A stretch of DNA of 8,397 bases from Symbiobacteriaceae bacterium (GTDB lineage Bacteria; Bacillota_E; Symbiobacteriia; Symbiobacteriales; Symbiobacteriaceae): contig DAHVXO010000365.1 of NCBI GenBank assembly GCA_027356675.1, positions 1-8,397 of the forward strand, written 5' to 3'. The translations under genes were made by a program, and so were the position numbers. Each line of letters opens with the position of its first letter. The first letter of the stretch is position 1. The notes under the pieces are model-generated. The model searched no databases, was not told where the DNA came from, and saw only the letters and a list, made by a program, of their open reading frames with translations. This document shows, piece after piece, positions 1-5,995 of this stretch.

Positions 1-108
1 GCTGGCCAGCGGCCGGAGCGTGCCGACGGGGAAGTTGCGGGATTCCAGCAGGGTGAGCAGTTCCTGGCCGACCGCACCGGTGGCGCCGACAATGGCGACG
101 TTCTTCAT
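1..108 (-). CDS. asd: Aspartate-semialdehyde dehydrogenase, N-terminal fragment (runs off the left edge)
   Basis: Asd reduces aspartyl phosphate to aspartate semialdehyde with NADPH in the cytoplasm, feeding lysine, diaminopimelate, dipicolinate, threonine and methionine synthesis. Only the first 36 codons are in the window. They begin [14 protein letters not shown], the Rossmann nucleotide-binding glycine loop of Asd (residues 8-14), followed by a segment [13 protein letters not shown] typical of the family. The chosen ATG (108-106) has GAGGA 6 nt upstream. A second in-frame ATG lies 15 nt further up (123-121), but AGG sits directly against it, too close for a ribosome site. The gene follows dpaB after 55 nt, the same order as spoVFA-spoVFB-asd in Bacillus subtilis, so it is probably cotranscribed with dpaAB. 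The identity is clear from the N-terminus; the catalytic Cys and His lie outside the window. Confidence 0.93.
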   Translation of the reverse strand, partial: MKNVAIVGATGAVGQELLTLLESRNFPVGTLRPLAS

Positions 109-163
109 GGTGATTCCTCGCATCCTTTCACGATGTGCGCCCCGGGCCGGCCACACCCAGTGG

Positions 164-769
164 TCATTGACCCGGCGGCCCTAACAGTACTGGTTGGAGC
201 TGGCGACCTTCCATTGCGGCCAGAATGGTGGGCACGAGGCAGGCCTCGATATCGGCGTCCACCGATGTGGGCTTGCCGGTCGGGTTATCCTGGCCGAAGG
301 GGACGAAGTAGATGTTCCGGGCCATGAGCAAGGCACCGAGGTTCCGGGCGTTCATCCCCAGTGCGTCGTTGGTGGTGATCGCCAGCACGACGGGCCGGTG
401 GTTGCGCATCTGCGCCTTGGCAGCCCTGGAGACCGGCGAATCGTTGATCGCATTCGCCAGTTTCGCCATCGTGTTGCCGGTACAGGGCATAACGATCAGG
501 CAATCGAGGTGCACCTTGGGCCCGAACGGCTCCACCTCGGGAATCGAGGTGAGTGGATGCCGGCCCGTGATTCGCTCAATTTCCGTAATCCAGTGATCGG
601 GGGTGCCGAAACGCGTCTCGGTCGTGGCTACGTTGTTTGAGATGATGGGCACGACCTCGGCACCCTCTGCCACCAGGACATCCAGTTGCTTGAGCGCGCG
701 GGCCAAATTGCAGTGTGAGGCCGACAGGGCGACCCCCAGCCGGCGCCCCAGGAGTGATCCCTGGCTCAC
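164..769 (-). CDS. dpaB: Dipicolinate synthase subunit B
   Basis: This is the flavoprotein-like subunit (SpoVFB) that works with DpaA to convert 4-hydroxy-tetrahydrodipicolinate into dipicolinic acid in the mother cell during sporulation. The product is 201 aa, against about 200 aa in Bacillus subtilis. Family landmarks visible are SASHC (16-20), TRFG (52-55), [12 protein letters not shown] (95-106), [14 protein letters not shown] (125-138) and VPFGQDNP (156-163). The frame stays open upstream to 1057, but that part overlaps dpaA and has no family similarity. The start is the GTG at 769-767, which overlaps the dpaA TGA as GTGA, a sign of translational coupling. A very strong purine-rich ribosome site (786-774, AGGAGG repeated) lies 4-7 nt upstream and is itself the GAG-rich codons encoding the acidic tail of DpaA. 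The start is assigned from this overlap and from family length. Confidence 0.96.
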   Translation of the reverse strand: MSQGSLLGRRLGVALSASHCNLARALKQLDVLVAEGAEVVPIISNNVATTETRFGTPDHWITEIERITGRHPLTSIPEVEPFGPKVHLDCLIVMPCTGNTMAKLANAINDSPVSRAAKAQMRNHRPVVLAITTNDALGMNARNLGALLMARNIYFVPFGQDNPTGKPTSVDADIEACLVPTILAAMEGRQLQPVLLGPPGQ

Positions 770-1659
770 CAGTCCTCCTCCTCTCCGGGTTCGCCCATGA
801 GATGTCGGAGGACCATGCCTGCGATGATCTTCCCAGCCGTGACCGGCGCCACGATGCCGGGCAGTCCGGGGGCCAGTTTGGCTGTGAGCCCCAGTTCTTC
901 GGCCGCCTCGAAGTCCGTCCCGCCGGGGGCGGAGGCGACATCGATCACGACGGCGTGCCGGGGAGCGGCCTGAAGCACCTCCCTGGTCAAGACCGGGGCC
1001 GGAACTGTGTTGAATATGACATCCGTATTGGCCACGGCCTGCAGCAACCGGCTCCACCGGATGTGGCGGTAGCCGCCCGCCCAGGTGCGTGCCCGGTCCA
1101 GTTCGTCGCGCGCCACCACGGTGACATCGCTATGGAGTCCCCGCAGGAGCAGTGCCAGCGCCTTCCCGGTCCGCCCGAAGCCCAGCACCAGCGAGCGACT
1201 GCCGAACAGAGTAAAAGGCGTTGCCTCCATGGCCATCTGGATGGCCCCCTCGGCCGAGGGGATGGAGTTCCAGATGGCGAACTCGTCCGCCTCCCGGTAT
1301 TCCACCAGAGCCAGTCCCGCCTCGCCGCAAAGCCCACGGATGTAGGGATTGCCAAGCCCGGTAAAGACGGTGGCACCCCGCTGCATACGCCGCAGACCAT
1401 CCAGGTCCACCCGGCACTCCGGAGCGCCCTTTTGCGTAAAGACCCGGCCATCCCCGCTGAGCCCCTGGACCGGCAAAACCACAGCGCAAGCCCCGCTGAG
1501 GGCATCGACGGCGCTGCAGGTCCTTGCCTCGGCAACACGCTCTTCCGGCGGCATGCCGGCTACGCGCACGTCCAGACCCGCCCGCACGAAGAATCGCACC
1601 GCCTCCGCCATGCGGCGGTCACCACCCAGCACGGCTGCGGTCTTCCCCCGCGTGCTCAC
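766..1659 (-). CDS. dpaA: Dipicolinate synthase subunit A
   Basis: DpaA (SpoVFA) is the NAD(P)-binding dehydrogenase-like subunit of dipicolinate synthase, which makes the calcium chelator of the spore core. From the GTG at 1659 the protein is 297 aa, the same length as I recall for Bacillus subtilis DpaA. It starts STRGKTAAVLGGDRR, matching the family N-terminus (KIAVIGGDAR in B. subtilis). Other landmarks are NSIPSAEGAI (131-140), the Rossmann loop GFGRTG (160-165), ASAPGGTDF (242-250) and APGLPGIVAPVTAG (263-276). The frame extends to a TTG at 1707, but that would add 16 residues absent from the family and run over a sigma-K-like -10 element, so it is rejected. A GGGGGA sequence about 8 nt upstream of the GTG is the probable ribosome site; a GGGAGG lies further off. 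The stop overlaps the dpaB start by 4 nt. Mother-cell-specific expression is inferred from family knowledge and the promoter-like element upstream. Confidence 0.96.
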   Translation of the reverse strand: MSTRGKTAAVLGGDRRMAEAVRFFVRAGLDVRVAGMPPEERVAEARTCSAVDALSGACAVVLPVQGLSGDGRVFTQKGAPECRVDLDGLRRMQRGATVFTGLGNPYIRGLCGEAGLALVEYREADEFAIWNSIPSAEGAIQMAMEATPFTLFGSRSLVLGFGRTGKALALLLRGLHSDVTVVARDELDRARTWAGGYRHIRWSRLLQAVANTDVIFNTVPAPVLTREVLQAAPRHAVVIDVASAPGGTDFEAAEELGLTAKLAPGLPGIVAPVTAGKIIAGMVLRHLMGEPGEEEDW

Positions 1660-1693
1660 CCTTCCGTTCCCCCAATCCTCCCGAACCTCACCC

Positions 1694-1722
1694 CATTCTA
1701 TGGGCAAAGGTTTGCGAGGGTG
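1694..1722 (-). promoter_or_regulatory. Candidate sigma-K-type (mother-cell) promoter for dpaA
   Basis: On the minus strand, CAC at 1722-1720 is followed after 17 nt by CATAGAATG at 1702-1694. The Bacillus sigma-K consensus is AC, a 16-17 nt spacer, then CATANNNTA; this matches at all but the last base. The element lies wholly in the 78-nt gap between the dapB stop (1738) and the dpaA GTG (1659), and would start a transcript near 1687 with a leader of roughly 28 nt. In B. subtilis the orthologous spoVFA operon is transcribed by sigma-K, so place and role agree. The -10 also resembles a sigma-E box (CATACANT), but no sigma-E -35 is apparent. This is a pattern match without experimental support. 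Confidence 0.5.
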
Positions 1723-1737
1723 AGGCTGCGGGTCCGG

Positions 1738-2502
1738 CTACCGGGAGAACGCCACTTCCTCCAAATCGTATGCCACCCGGCGCTCGGCGAGGACCCATTT
1801 GCAGGTCATGAGCACGCCGGGGACATAGGCGTCTCGGGACGGTGCGTCGTGCCGGATAGTCAGGGTCTGACCCGGACCGCCGAAGATGACCTCCTGATGC
1901 GCCACGAGGCCGGGCAAGCGGACCGAGTGGACCGCCACGGGCGGTGCCGTCAGATCGCCGGCGGCCCGCTCCAGCCGTTCTTTGGTACGCAGGGCCGTCC
2001 CAGAGGGGGCGTCCAGCTTCGTGTTATGGTGCAGTTCGATGATCTCCACGTGCGGCAGGAACCGCCTGGCCTCCTCCGCAAAGCGCATCATGAGCATGAT
2101 GCCCACCGAGTAATTGGCAATGAACGCCCCGCCCACCCCACGGTTCCGGCAGGCTTCACCGAGTTCGCGCAGCTCCTCAGGCGAAAGCCCGGTGGTGCCT
2201 ACGACCGGTGCGATCCCCGCGGCCACGGCGGCGGGGATCGTTTTTCGTGCTGCAGCGGCGATTGTAAAATCGATGAGGAGATCAGCCGGTCTTCCGGCGG
2301 TAAGGAAGTCCTTGATGCTGGAGTGGACGACCACACCCGTTGGGCCGGTCTCGAGTCCAATCACTGTGCCAATGTCGTCACCAATCGATTCGGCGGCAAC
2401 CGCGCCGACCAGGGCAAATGCCTGGTCGCGCGCGACTGCCCTCACCATTTCCCGGCCCACACGCCCTGTGGCGCCTGCCACCACGATCCGGATCGGCTGC
2501 AT
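1738..2502 (-). CDS. dapB: 4-hydroxy-tetrahydrodipicolinate reductase
   Basis: DapB reduces 4-hydroxy-tetrahydrodipicolinate to tetrahydrodipicolinate with NAD(P)H, the step committing carbon to meso-diaminopimelate and lysine. The product is 254 aa, within the usual 240-270. The N-terminal nucleotide-binding loop is GATGRVG (10-16), where many homologues have GRMG. The conserved GTTG lies at 102-105, ANYSVG at 129-134, and the catalytic and substrate-binding signature ELHHNTKLDAPSGTA at 156-170, with His158/His159 and Lys162. The C-terminus carries the expected PGVLMTCKWV region (228-237). The ATG at 2502 has GAGGTGG about 6 nt upstream. DapB uses the same substrate as the DpaA/DpaB pair encoded just downstream after a 78-nt gap. 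A 169-nt spacer with inverted repeats separates it from cheX, so it is probably the first gene of its own transcript. Confidence 0.97.
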   Translation of the reverse strand: MQPIRIVVAGATGRVGREMVRAVARDQAFALVGAVAAESIGDDIGTVIGLETGPTGVVVHSSIKDFLTAGRPADLLIDFTIAAAARKTIPAAVAAGIAPVVGTTGLSPEELRELGEACRNRGVGGAFIANYSVGIMLMMRFAEEARRFLPHVEIIELHHNTKLDAPSGTALRTKERLERAAGDLTAPPVAVHSVRLPGLVAHQEVIFGGPGQTLTIRHDAPSRDAYVPGVLMTCKWVLAERRVAYDLEEVAFSR

Positions 2503-2533
2503 CCACTGCCACCTCGACTTCTGCTGAAATCCT

Positions 2534-2564
2534 TTTATCCTTTACCTAACTGACTCCCTGCCAA
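2534..2564 (-). promoter_or_regulatory. Weak sigma-A-like promoter candidate upstream of dapB
   Basis: On the minus strand, TTGGCA (2564-2559, 5 of 6 to TTGACA) is followed after 19 nt by GATAAA (2539-2534, 4 of 6 to TATAAT); reading the -10 as GGATAA or AGGATA gives an 18 or 17 nt spacer with a poorer match. It sits just after the long stem-loop that may end the chemotaxis transcript and about 30 nt before dapB, a sensible place. The -10 is poor, so this is only a candidate. Confidence 0.25.
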
Positions 2565-2570
2565 ACGCGA

Positions 2571-2606
2571 AGCGGCCAGCGAAAGCTTGGAGCTTCGCCG
2601 GCCGCT
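2571..2606 (-). terminator. Long near-perfect inverted repeat, possible terminator after cheX
   Basis: The arms 2571-2587 and 2591-2606 pair almost perfectly (plus-strand AGCGGCCAGCGAAAGCT against AGCTTCGCCGGCCGCT) with one A:C mismatch, one bulged A and a 3-nt loop. It lies about 65 nt after the cheX stop and about 70 nt before dapB, between two functionally separate gene groups, so a transcription-termination role on the minus strand is reasonable. The sequence following it on that strand has only a short TTT and no real T-tract, so it is not a textbook intrinsic terminator. It could instead act as an mRNA-stabilising stem or a binding palindrome. Confidence 0.45.
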
Positions 2607-2617
2607 CGAGTGCGGCA

Positions 2618-2636
2618 GCCGGACGGCCTGTCCGGC
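2618..2636. repeat. Perfect 7-bp hairpin next to the long stem
   Basis: GCCGGAC (2618-2624) and GTCCGGC (2630-2636) pair perfectly around a 5-nt loop. Transcribed from cheX, this would be the first of two consecutive G+C-rich hairpins, 11 nt before the longer stem at 2571-2606. No T-tract follows on either strand. The pair could pause polymerase or protect the 3' end of the che transcript; the function is inferred. Confidence 0.5.
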
Positions 2637-2671
2637 GATTGGTAATACCATAGCGAAGGCTCAGCCGCTTG

Positions 2672-3136
2672 TCAATAAGTTTCCCGCAAAGCCACGTGCA
2701 CCGCGATATCTCCGTATTTGGTCTGCAGCGGAATCACCAGCCGTTTGATCGACAGGGTGGAGATGCTGGTCCCCCGGCCAACCACGACAGAAGGGGGCGC
2801 GATTTTGCACGGATAGCCCGCGCGCTCCAATTCGCCGCTGGCAAGACCCGTGATCACATTCCCAAGCTCAGCGACAGCGCTCTCAGCCAGGCTGTCGAAG
2901 ATGGAAACCTGCTCCCCGGTCATCACCGATACCAGGCCCTTTGCGGTCCGTTCGGACATACCGTAAAGCACAAGGCCCTGGGCGCGGCCCACGACGCCAA
3001 TAAGAACGGTCACCTCGTCGGAGACGAGCGGTGAATCCTGCAGAGTCACTGTGCCCTTCGTCACTTCGGCCTTGGTCTCCGTTTGCAGTACCTGAAAGGC
3101 CGATGTCACGAAGGGGTTCACAAATTCCGCTTTCAC
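2672..3136 (-). CDS. cheX: Chemotaxis protein CheX (CheY-P phosphatase)
   Basis: CheX is a small cytoplasmic phosphatase that removes phosphate from CheY-P and so ends the motor signal. The product is 154 aa, the usual CheX size. The N-terminus KAEFVNPFV (2-10) is characteristic of the family, and the single active-site helix reads ESAVAELGNVITG (85-97), with the catalytic Glu90 and Asn93 of the ExxN motif intact. The C-terminal segment SIKRLVIPLQTKYGDIAVHV (129-148) fits the strands of the CheC/CheX fold. The start is GTG at 3136-3134: an in-frame TAG lies directly upstream, so no longer form is possible, and this start restores the family N-terminus. The ribosome site is weak (GGGATGGG about 8-15 nt away). 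A 97-nt gap separates it from cheR, larger than elsewhere in the operon, in which I found no convincing promoter. CheC is encoded in the same operon. Confidence 0.92.
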   Translation of the reverse strand: MKAEFVNPFVTSAFQVLQTETKAEVTKGTVTLQDSPLVSDEVTVLIGVVGRAQGLVLYGMSERTAKGLVSVMTGEQVSIFDSLAESAVAELGNVITGLASGELERAGYPCKIAPPSVVVGRGTSISTLSIKRLVIPLQTKYGDIAVHVALRETY

Positions 3137-3233
3137 CTAGACTACCCATCCCTTCACATGCCAAGGTCGGACCTGGTTGCTGAAACAGGGTTAAACATGC
3201 AGATTCTACGTCGATTGCCAGAAGCCCTTCCGA

Positions 3234-4013
3234 CTACTTTGCGGCTCGGTAGAAAAACGGCGATGCACTGGCAAATCCCATTTCGCGGGCCTTCAGCAAG
3301 CTTTCCGTGCCCCCCACGAAGAGGATGCCCCCGGGCCGCAGGGCCCGATGGAACCGGCGATATAGCTCATCCTTGGCCTCTTCCGTGAAATAAATCACGA
3401 CGTTACGGCAGAGGATCAGGTCCAAGTCCAGGGGAAACGGGTCCGATAGCAGGTTCTGTCGTTCAAACTGTACCTGCGCTTTAATGACTGGTTTCACCGT
3501 AAACAGATCACCCTGTTGGGTGAAGTACCGTGCTCGCCGCGACGGCGAGACGCTCTTTATGTCCTTTTCGTTGTACGTGCCGGTGCGGGCGACCTTCAGA
3601 ATCTCTTCGTCCAGGTCCGTGGCCAGGATCTGATGCCGCCCGATCGGGTCCATTTCGTCCAGGATCATGGCGACGGAGTATGGTTCGGAACCATTGGAAC
3701 AGCCAGCGCTCCAAATCTTGAGGCGAGGATTGCGGCTCAGAAGCTCCGGCAGAACCGCCCGCTGCAGTTCATCGAATTTCTCTGGGTTACGCAGCCACTC
3801 CGAGACATTGATGGTCAGAAAGTCCTGGAACTCCTTGACCCGTGCTGGTGTAGTCGCCAGCAGTCTGGCGTAAGCTACAAGATCACTTGCGCCTGCACGG
3901 CGCGTAATCGTCTGCAGACGCCGTTCCATCTGAGTGCCCTTGTAGCAATCGAGATCAATTCCGGTCAGGTCCAATACAATCTTCCGAAAAACCGGATAGC
4001 CGGTGAGGTTCAT
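3234..4013 (-). CDS. cheR: Chemotaxis receptor methyltransferase CheR
   Basis: CheR transfers methyl groups from S-adenosylmethionine to glutamates on chemoreceptors, raising kinase activity during adaptation. The product is 259 aa, close to Bacillus subtilis CheR. The N-terminal helical domain includes the basic YKGTQMERRL segment (24-33). The TINVSEWLRNPEKF motif (67-80) is followed by the SAM-binding loop WSAGCSNGSEPYSVAM (101-116), where many homologues have CSTGEEPYS. ATDLDEEIL (131-139) supplies the acidic SAM-binding residues, and LCRNVVIYF (201-209) and LRPGGILFVGGTES (225-238) complete the methyltransferase core. No C-terminal TPR extension or other fusion is present. The ATG at 4013 follows the cheB stop by 9 nt; the upstream AGGGG is 12 nt away, so translation may depend on coupling to cheB. 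Confidence 0.97.
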   Translation of the reverse strand: MNLTGYPVFRKIVLDLTGIDLDCYKGTQMERRLQTITRRAGASDLVAYARLLATTPARVKEFQDFLTINVSEWLRNPEKFDELQRAVLPELLSRNPRLKIWSAGCSNGSEPYSVAMILDEMDPIGRHQILATDLDEEILKVARTGTYNEKDIKSVSPSRRARYFTQQGDLFTVKPVIKAQVQFERQNLLSDPFPLDLDLILCRNVVIYFTEEAKDELYRRFHRALRPGGILFVGGTESLLKAREMGFASASPFFYRAAK

Positions 4014-4022
4014 ACGGGACTT

Positions 4023-5102
4023 CTACCCCTCTCGGACCAACCTGACAATAGCCTCGGAAATCTCGTGGATGGGGAGCACCTGGTCAGCCGCCCCCATTTC
4101 GACCACGACTTTAGGCATCCCGTAGACCACGCAGGTGCTGGCATCTTCGGTGATGGTCTTCCCCCCCGCCCGCTTGAGATTGACCATGCCCTTGGCCCCG
4201 TCATATCCCATGCCGGTGAGGATGACCCCGATCATTCGGTTGCCCCAGATGGGCACCACCGCTTCGAACGTGCGGTCCACGGCCGGCCGCACGCCGTGCT
4301 GGGCCGGCTCCTGGTTCAGGTGCACCCGGCCCTCGTGATCAGCGACCATGTGGAACCCGCCTGGGGCGATCAGAACCCGACCGCCCACCACTCTGTCGCC
4401 CTCTTCGGCTTCCTTGACCGCGATTGTGGAGATCTCGTCGAGGCGATTGGCGAGGGACCGGGTAAACCCAGCGGGCATGTGCTGAACAACCAGTACGCCT
4501 GCAGGCAGATCTACGGGTAAGCGGGGGACAATCTGGTGGAGGGCTCCCGGCCCGCCCGTACTGCATCCAATCACGACCAGCCGGCGGGCCACTGGACCGC
4601 CGTCAATCTGTGCGTGGGCCACGGACGCCACGACCGGTGATAGCTCGACCTCCCGCCGGATGGAGGGCAAGTCTGCCACCACGCGCCGGTAGCGCGGGGT
4701 TGCGCTGGCCGCTGCCTTCACCTTGGCGACAAGTTCGTCCCGGGTGATGTGCATGTTCAGAGAGATGGACCCGGAGGGTTTTGCCACAAAATCGACGGCG
4801 CCCAGCGCCAGTGCGCGAACGGTTGCCTCGGCACCCCCACGCGTATGACTGGAGACCATCACCACCGGCGTGGGGCGGCGAGCCATGATCTCGCGCAGGG
4901 CTCCGTACCCATCCAGCTTTGGCATTTCGACGTCCATGGTCAGGACGTCCGGCTCCAGTGCCAGCGTCTTTTCGACGCCGTCCCTCCCATCGCGCGCCGT
5001 GCCGATGACGGTGAGCGCCGGGTCACTCTGGAGCAGGTCAGACAGGACTTTTCGCATGAAGGCCGAGTCGTCTACTACCAGCACGCGAACCTGACGCGTC
5101 AT
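4023..5102 (-). CDS. cheB: Chemotaxis response regulator / protein-glutamate methylesterase and deamidase CheB
   Basis: CheB removes methyl groups from receptors, and in many species deamidates receptor glutamines, when phosphorylated by CheA; it opposes CheR. The protein is 359 aa. The N-terminal receiver domain (about 4-122) has the acidic pair Asp11/Asp12, phosphoacceptor Asp57 in MDVEMP, Ser84 and Lys108 in AKP. After a linker (about 123-170) the methylesterase domain carries the catalytic triad: Ser181 in GCSTGG, His208 in QHMP and Asp301 in GMGYDGA. FTRSLANRLD (213-222) and AVDRTFE (274-280) are also typical. The frame extends to a TTG at 5129 overlapping cheY, but the ATG at 5102, with AGGGA 6 nt upstream, begins directly at TRQVRVLVVDD and is preferred. 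It follows cheY by 16 nt and precedes cheR by 9 nt. Confidence 0.98.
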   Translation of the reverse strand: MTRQVRVLVVDDSAFMRKVLSDLLQSDPALTVIGTARDGRDGVEKTLALEPDVLTMDVEMPKLDGYGALREIMARRPTPVVMVSSHTRGGAEATVRALALGAVDFVAKPSGSISLNMHITRDELVAKVKAAASATPRYRRVVADLPSIRREVELSPVVASVAHAQIDGGPVARRLVVIGCSTGGPGALHQIVPRLPVDLPAGVLVVQHMPAGFTRSLANRLDEISTIAVKEAEEGDRVVGGRVLIAPGGFHMVADHEGRVHLNQEPAQHGVRPAVDRTFEAVVPIWGNRMIGVILTGMGYDGAKGMVNLKRAGGKTITEDASTCVVYGMPKVVVEMGAADQVLPIHEISEAIVRLVREG

Positions 5103-5118
5103 GACTTTCCCTGCCTGA

Positions 5119-5475
5119 CTACCCGACAAACTTCTTGACGGTGGTCAGAATCTTGTCGGGCTCAAACGGCTTGACGACAAAGTCCTTGGCACCAGCCTTG
5201 ATGGCCTCAATGACCATGGTCTGCTGCCCCAGGGCCGACACCATGACGATCTTGGCGTTGGGATCGATGCCCTTGATCTCGCGCGTGGCCGATATGCCAT
5301 CCATGACAGGCATGGTAATATCCATCAGAACGAGATCGGGTTGAAAGCTCTGGTACTTACCGATGGCCTCCTGCCCGTTTTCGGCTTCGCCCACTTCGTA
5401 GCCGTTTTCGAGCAGCAGTTTGGCGCAGCGCATCCGCATGAACGCCGCATCATCTACCAGCAGAATCTTGGCCAC
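5119..5475 (-). CDS. cheY: Chemotaxis response regulator CheY
   Basis: CheY is a single-domain receiver phosphorylated by CheA; CheY-P binds the flagellar switch and is dephosphorylated by CheC and CheX. The product is 118 aa with no output domain, the usual CheY size. All receiver residues are present: Asp8/Asp9, phosphoacceptor Asp52 in LMDITMP, Ser80 at the Thr/Ser position in VMVSA, and Lys102 in VKPF. A frame from a TTG at 5526 is longer but overlaps cheD and has no family match. The start is GTG 5475-5473, placed 6 nt after a strong GGGAGGG (5488-5482). An out-of-frame ATG overlaps it (ATGTG) and would give only 7 codons. The gene lies 25 nt after cheD and 16 nt before cheB, so it is cotranscribed with its kinase and phosphatases. 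Confidence 0.95.
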   Translation of the reverse strand: MAKILLVDDAAFMRMRCAKLLLENGYEVGEAENGQEAIGKYQSFQPDLVLMDITMPVMDGISATREIKGIDPNAKIVMVSALGQQTMVIEAIKAGAKDFVVKPFEPDKILTTVKKFVG

Positions 5476-5500
5476 ATGGTTCCCTCCCGCTGTTATTCGC

Positions 5501-5995
5501 CTACAGCTCTCGCTCTCCCCGTCCAACCGTGCTCACCAGCAAGCGCCCGGACGCAACAAAGAGCTGCAATGTCCGACCATATGTCCCACCGGTGTCGTCT
5601 GCCGTCAGCGGGACTCCCTCTTTTTGCAGCGCCGCCCGCACCGCCTCGGCATTGCGCGCTCCGATATCCAACTTGCTCCCAGCACCCAAGACGTTCAGCA
5701 TCCGGGCCCCTCCGGCCATCCGGGCGACGAGGCACTGGCGCACGGCGCCGGCCTTCACCAGTTCGCCCACAATCGCTGGCACAGCGGTGTCTGCGAACTT
5801 TCCCGGCAGTGCTTCCTGCCCGCGGCCCAACCGACTTTCGGGGAGCACCACGTGCACGAGGGCGCCCAGACTTGTGGTCCAGTCGTAGACGGCCAACCCG
5901 ATGCACGACCCCAGTCCATAACAGACCAGGGTCTGCCGGTGGCTCTCGCCCACCTTCAGCTCGCCTAGCCCCACCGGCACCATTTCGGCACTCAT
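5501..5995 (-). CDS. cheD: Chemoreceptor glutamine deamidase CheD
   Basis: CheD deamidates glutamines on chemoreceptors and binds CheC, which links receptor modification to the CheY-P level. The product is 164 aa, a normal length. The family core is clear: YGLGSCIG (26-33) with nucleophile Cys31, LVHVVLPESR (46-55) with His48, KFADTAVP (66-73), MAGGARML (93-100), IGARNAEAV (111-119) and the C-terminal ADDTGGTYGRTLQL (132-145). In the Thermotoga maritima and B. subtilis proteins, as I recall them, a Thr stands six residues before the catalytic Cys and is counted in a Cys-His-Thr triad; here that position is Cys25 (codon TGT). The ATG at 5995 overlaps the cheC stop as ATGA, with GGAAG about 8 nt upstream, so the pair is likely translationally coupled, which suits proteins that form a complex. 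Confidence 0.96.
   Translation of the reverse strand: MSAEMVPVGLGELKVGESHRQTLVCYGLGSCIGLAVYDWTTSLGALVHVVLPESRLGRGQEALPGKFADTAVPAIVGELVKAGAVRQCLVARMAGGARMLNVLGAGSKLDIGARNAEAVRAALQKEGVPLTADDTGGTYGRTLQLFVASGRLLVSTVGRGEREL

Noticed and set aside
770..1057. Extension of dpaB upstream to 1057
   Set aside because: The extra residues overlap dpaA in another frame and are Arg/Gly-rich without similarity to DpaB; the GTG at 769 with its strong ribosome site fits the family.
1660..1707. Longer dpaA start at the TTG at 1707
   Set aside because: The 16 extra residues have no family counterpart, TTG is a poor start, and it would place coding sequence over the promoter-like element; GTG at 1659 gives the family length of 297 aa.
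715..2553. Open frame of 612 codons on the plus strand
   Set aside because: It lies antisense to dpaB, dpaA and dapB, has low-complexity His/Arg/Pro/Gly-rich composition with no recognisable motif, and is explained by G/C-rich third positions of the real minus-strand genes.
2503..2671. Lysine riboswitch upstream of dapB
   Set aside because: The spacer is 169 nt, but two simple hairpins occupy its middle and I could not find the conserved lysine-riboswitch core. A covariance-model search would be decisive.
3137..3233. 97-nt cheR-cheX gap as a promoter or terminator region
   Set aside because: It contains a small bulged hairpin (3161-3176, loop CGG) with no T-tract, and no sigma-A or sigma-D box pair with acceptable spacing, so I list no element there.
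3516..4520. Open frame of 334 codons on the plus strand
   Set aside because: It is antisense to cheR and cheB and spans the boundary between them; the translation shows no domain. It is a shadow of the real genes.
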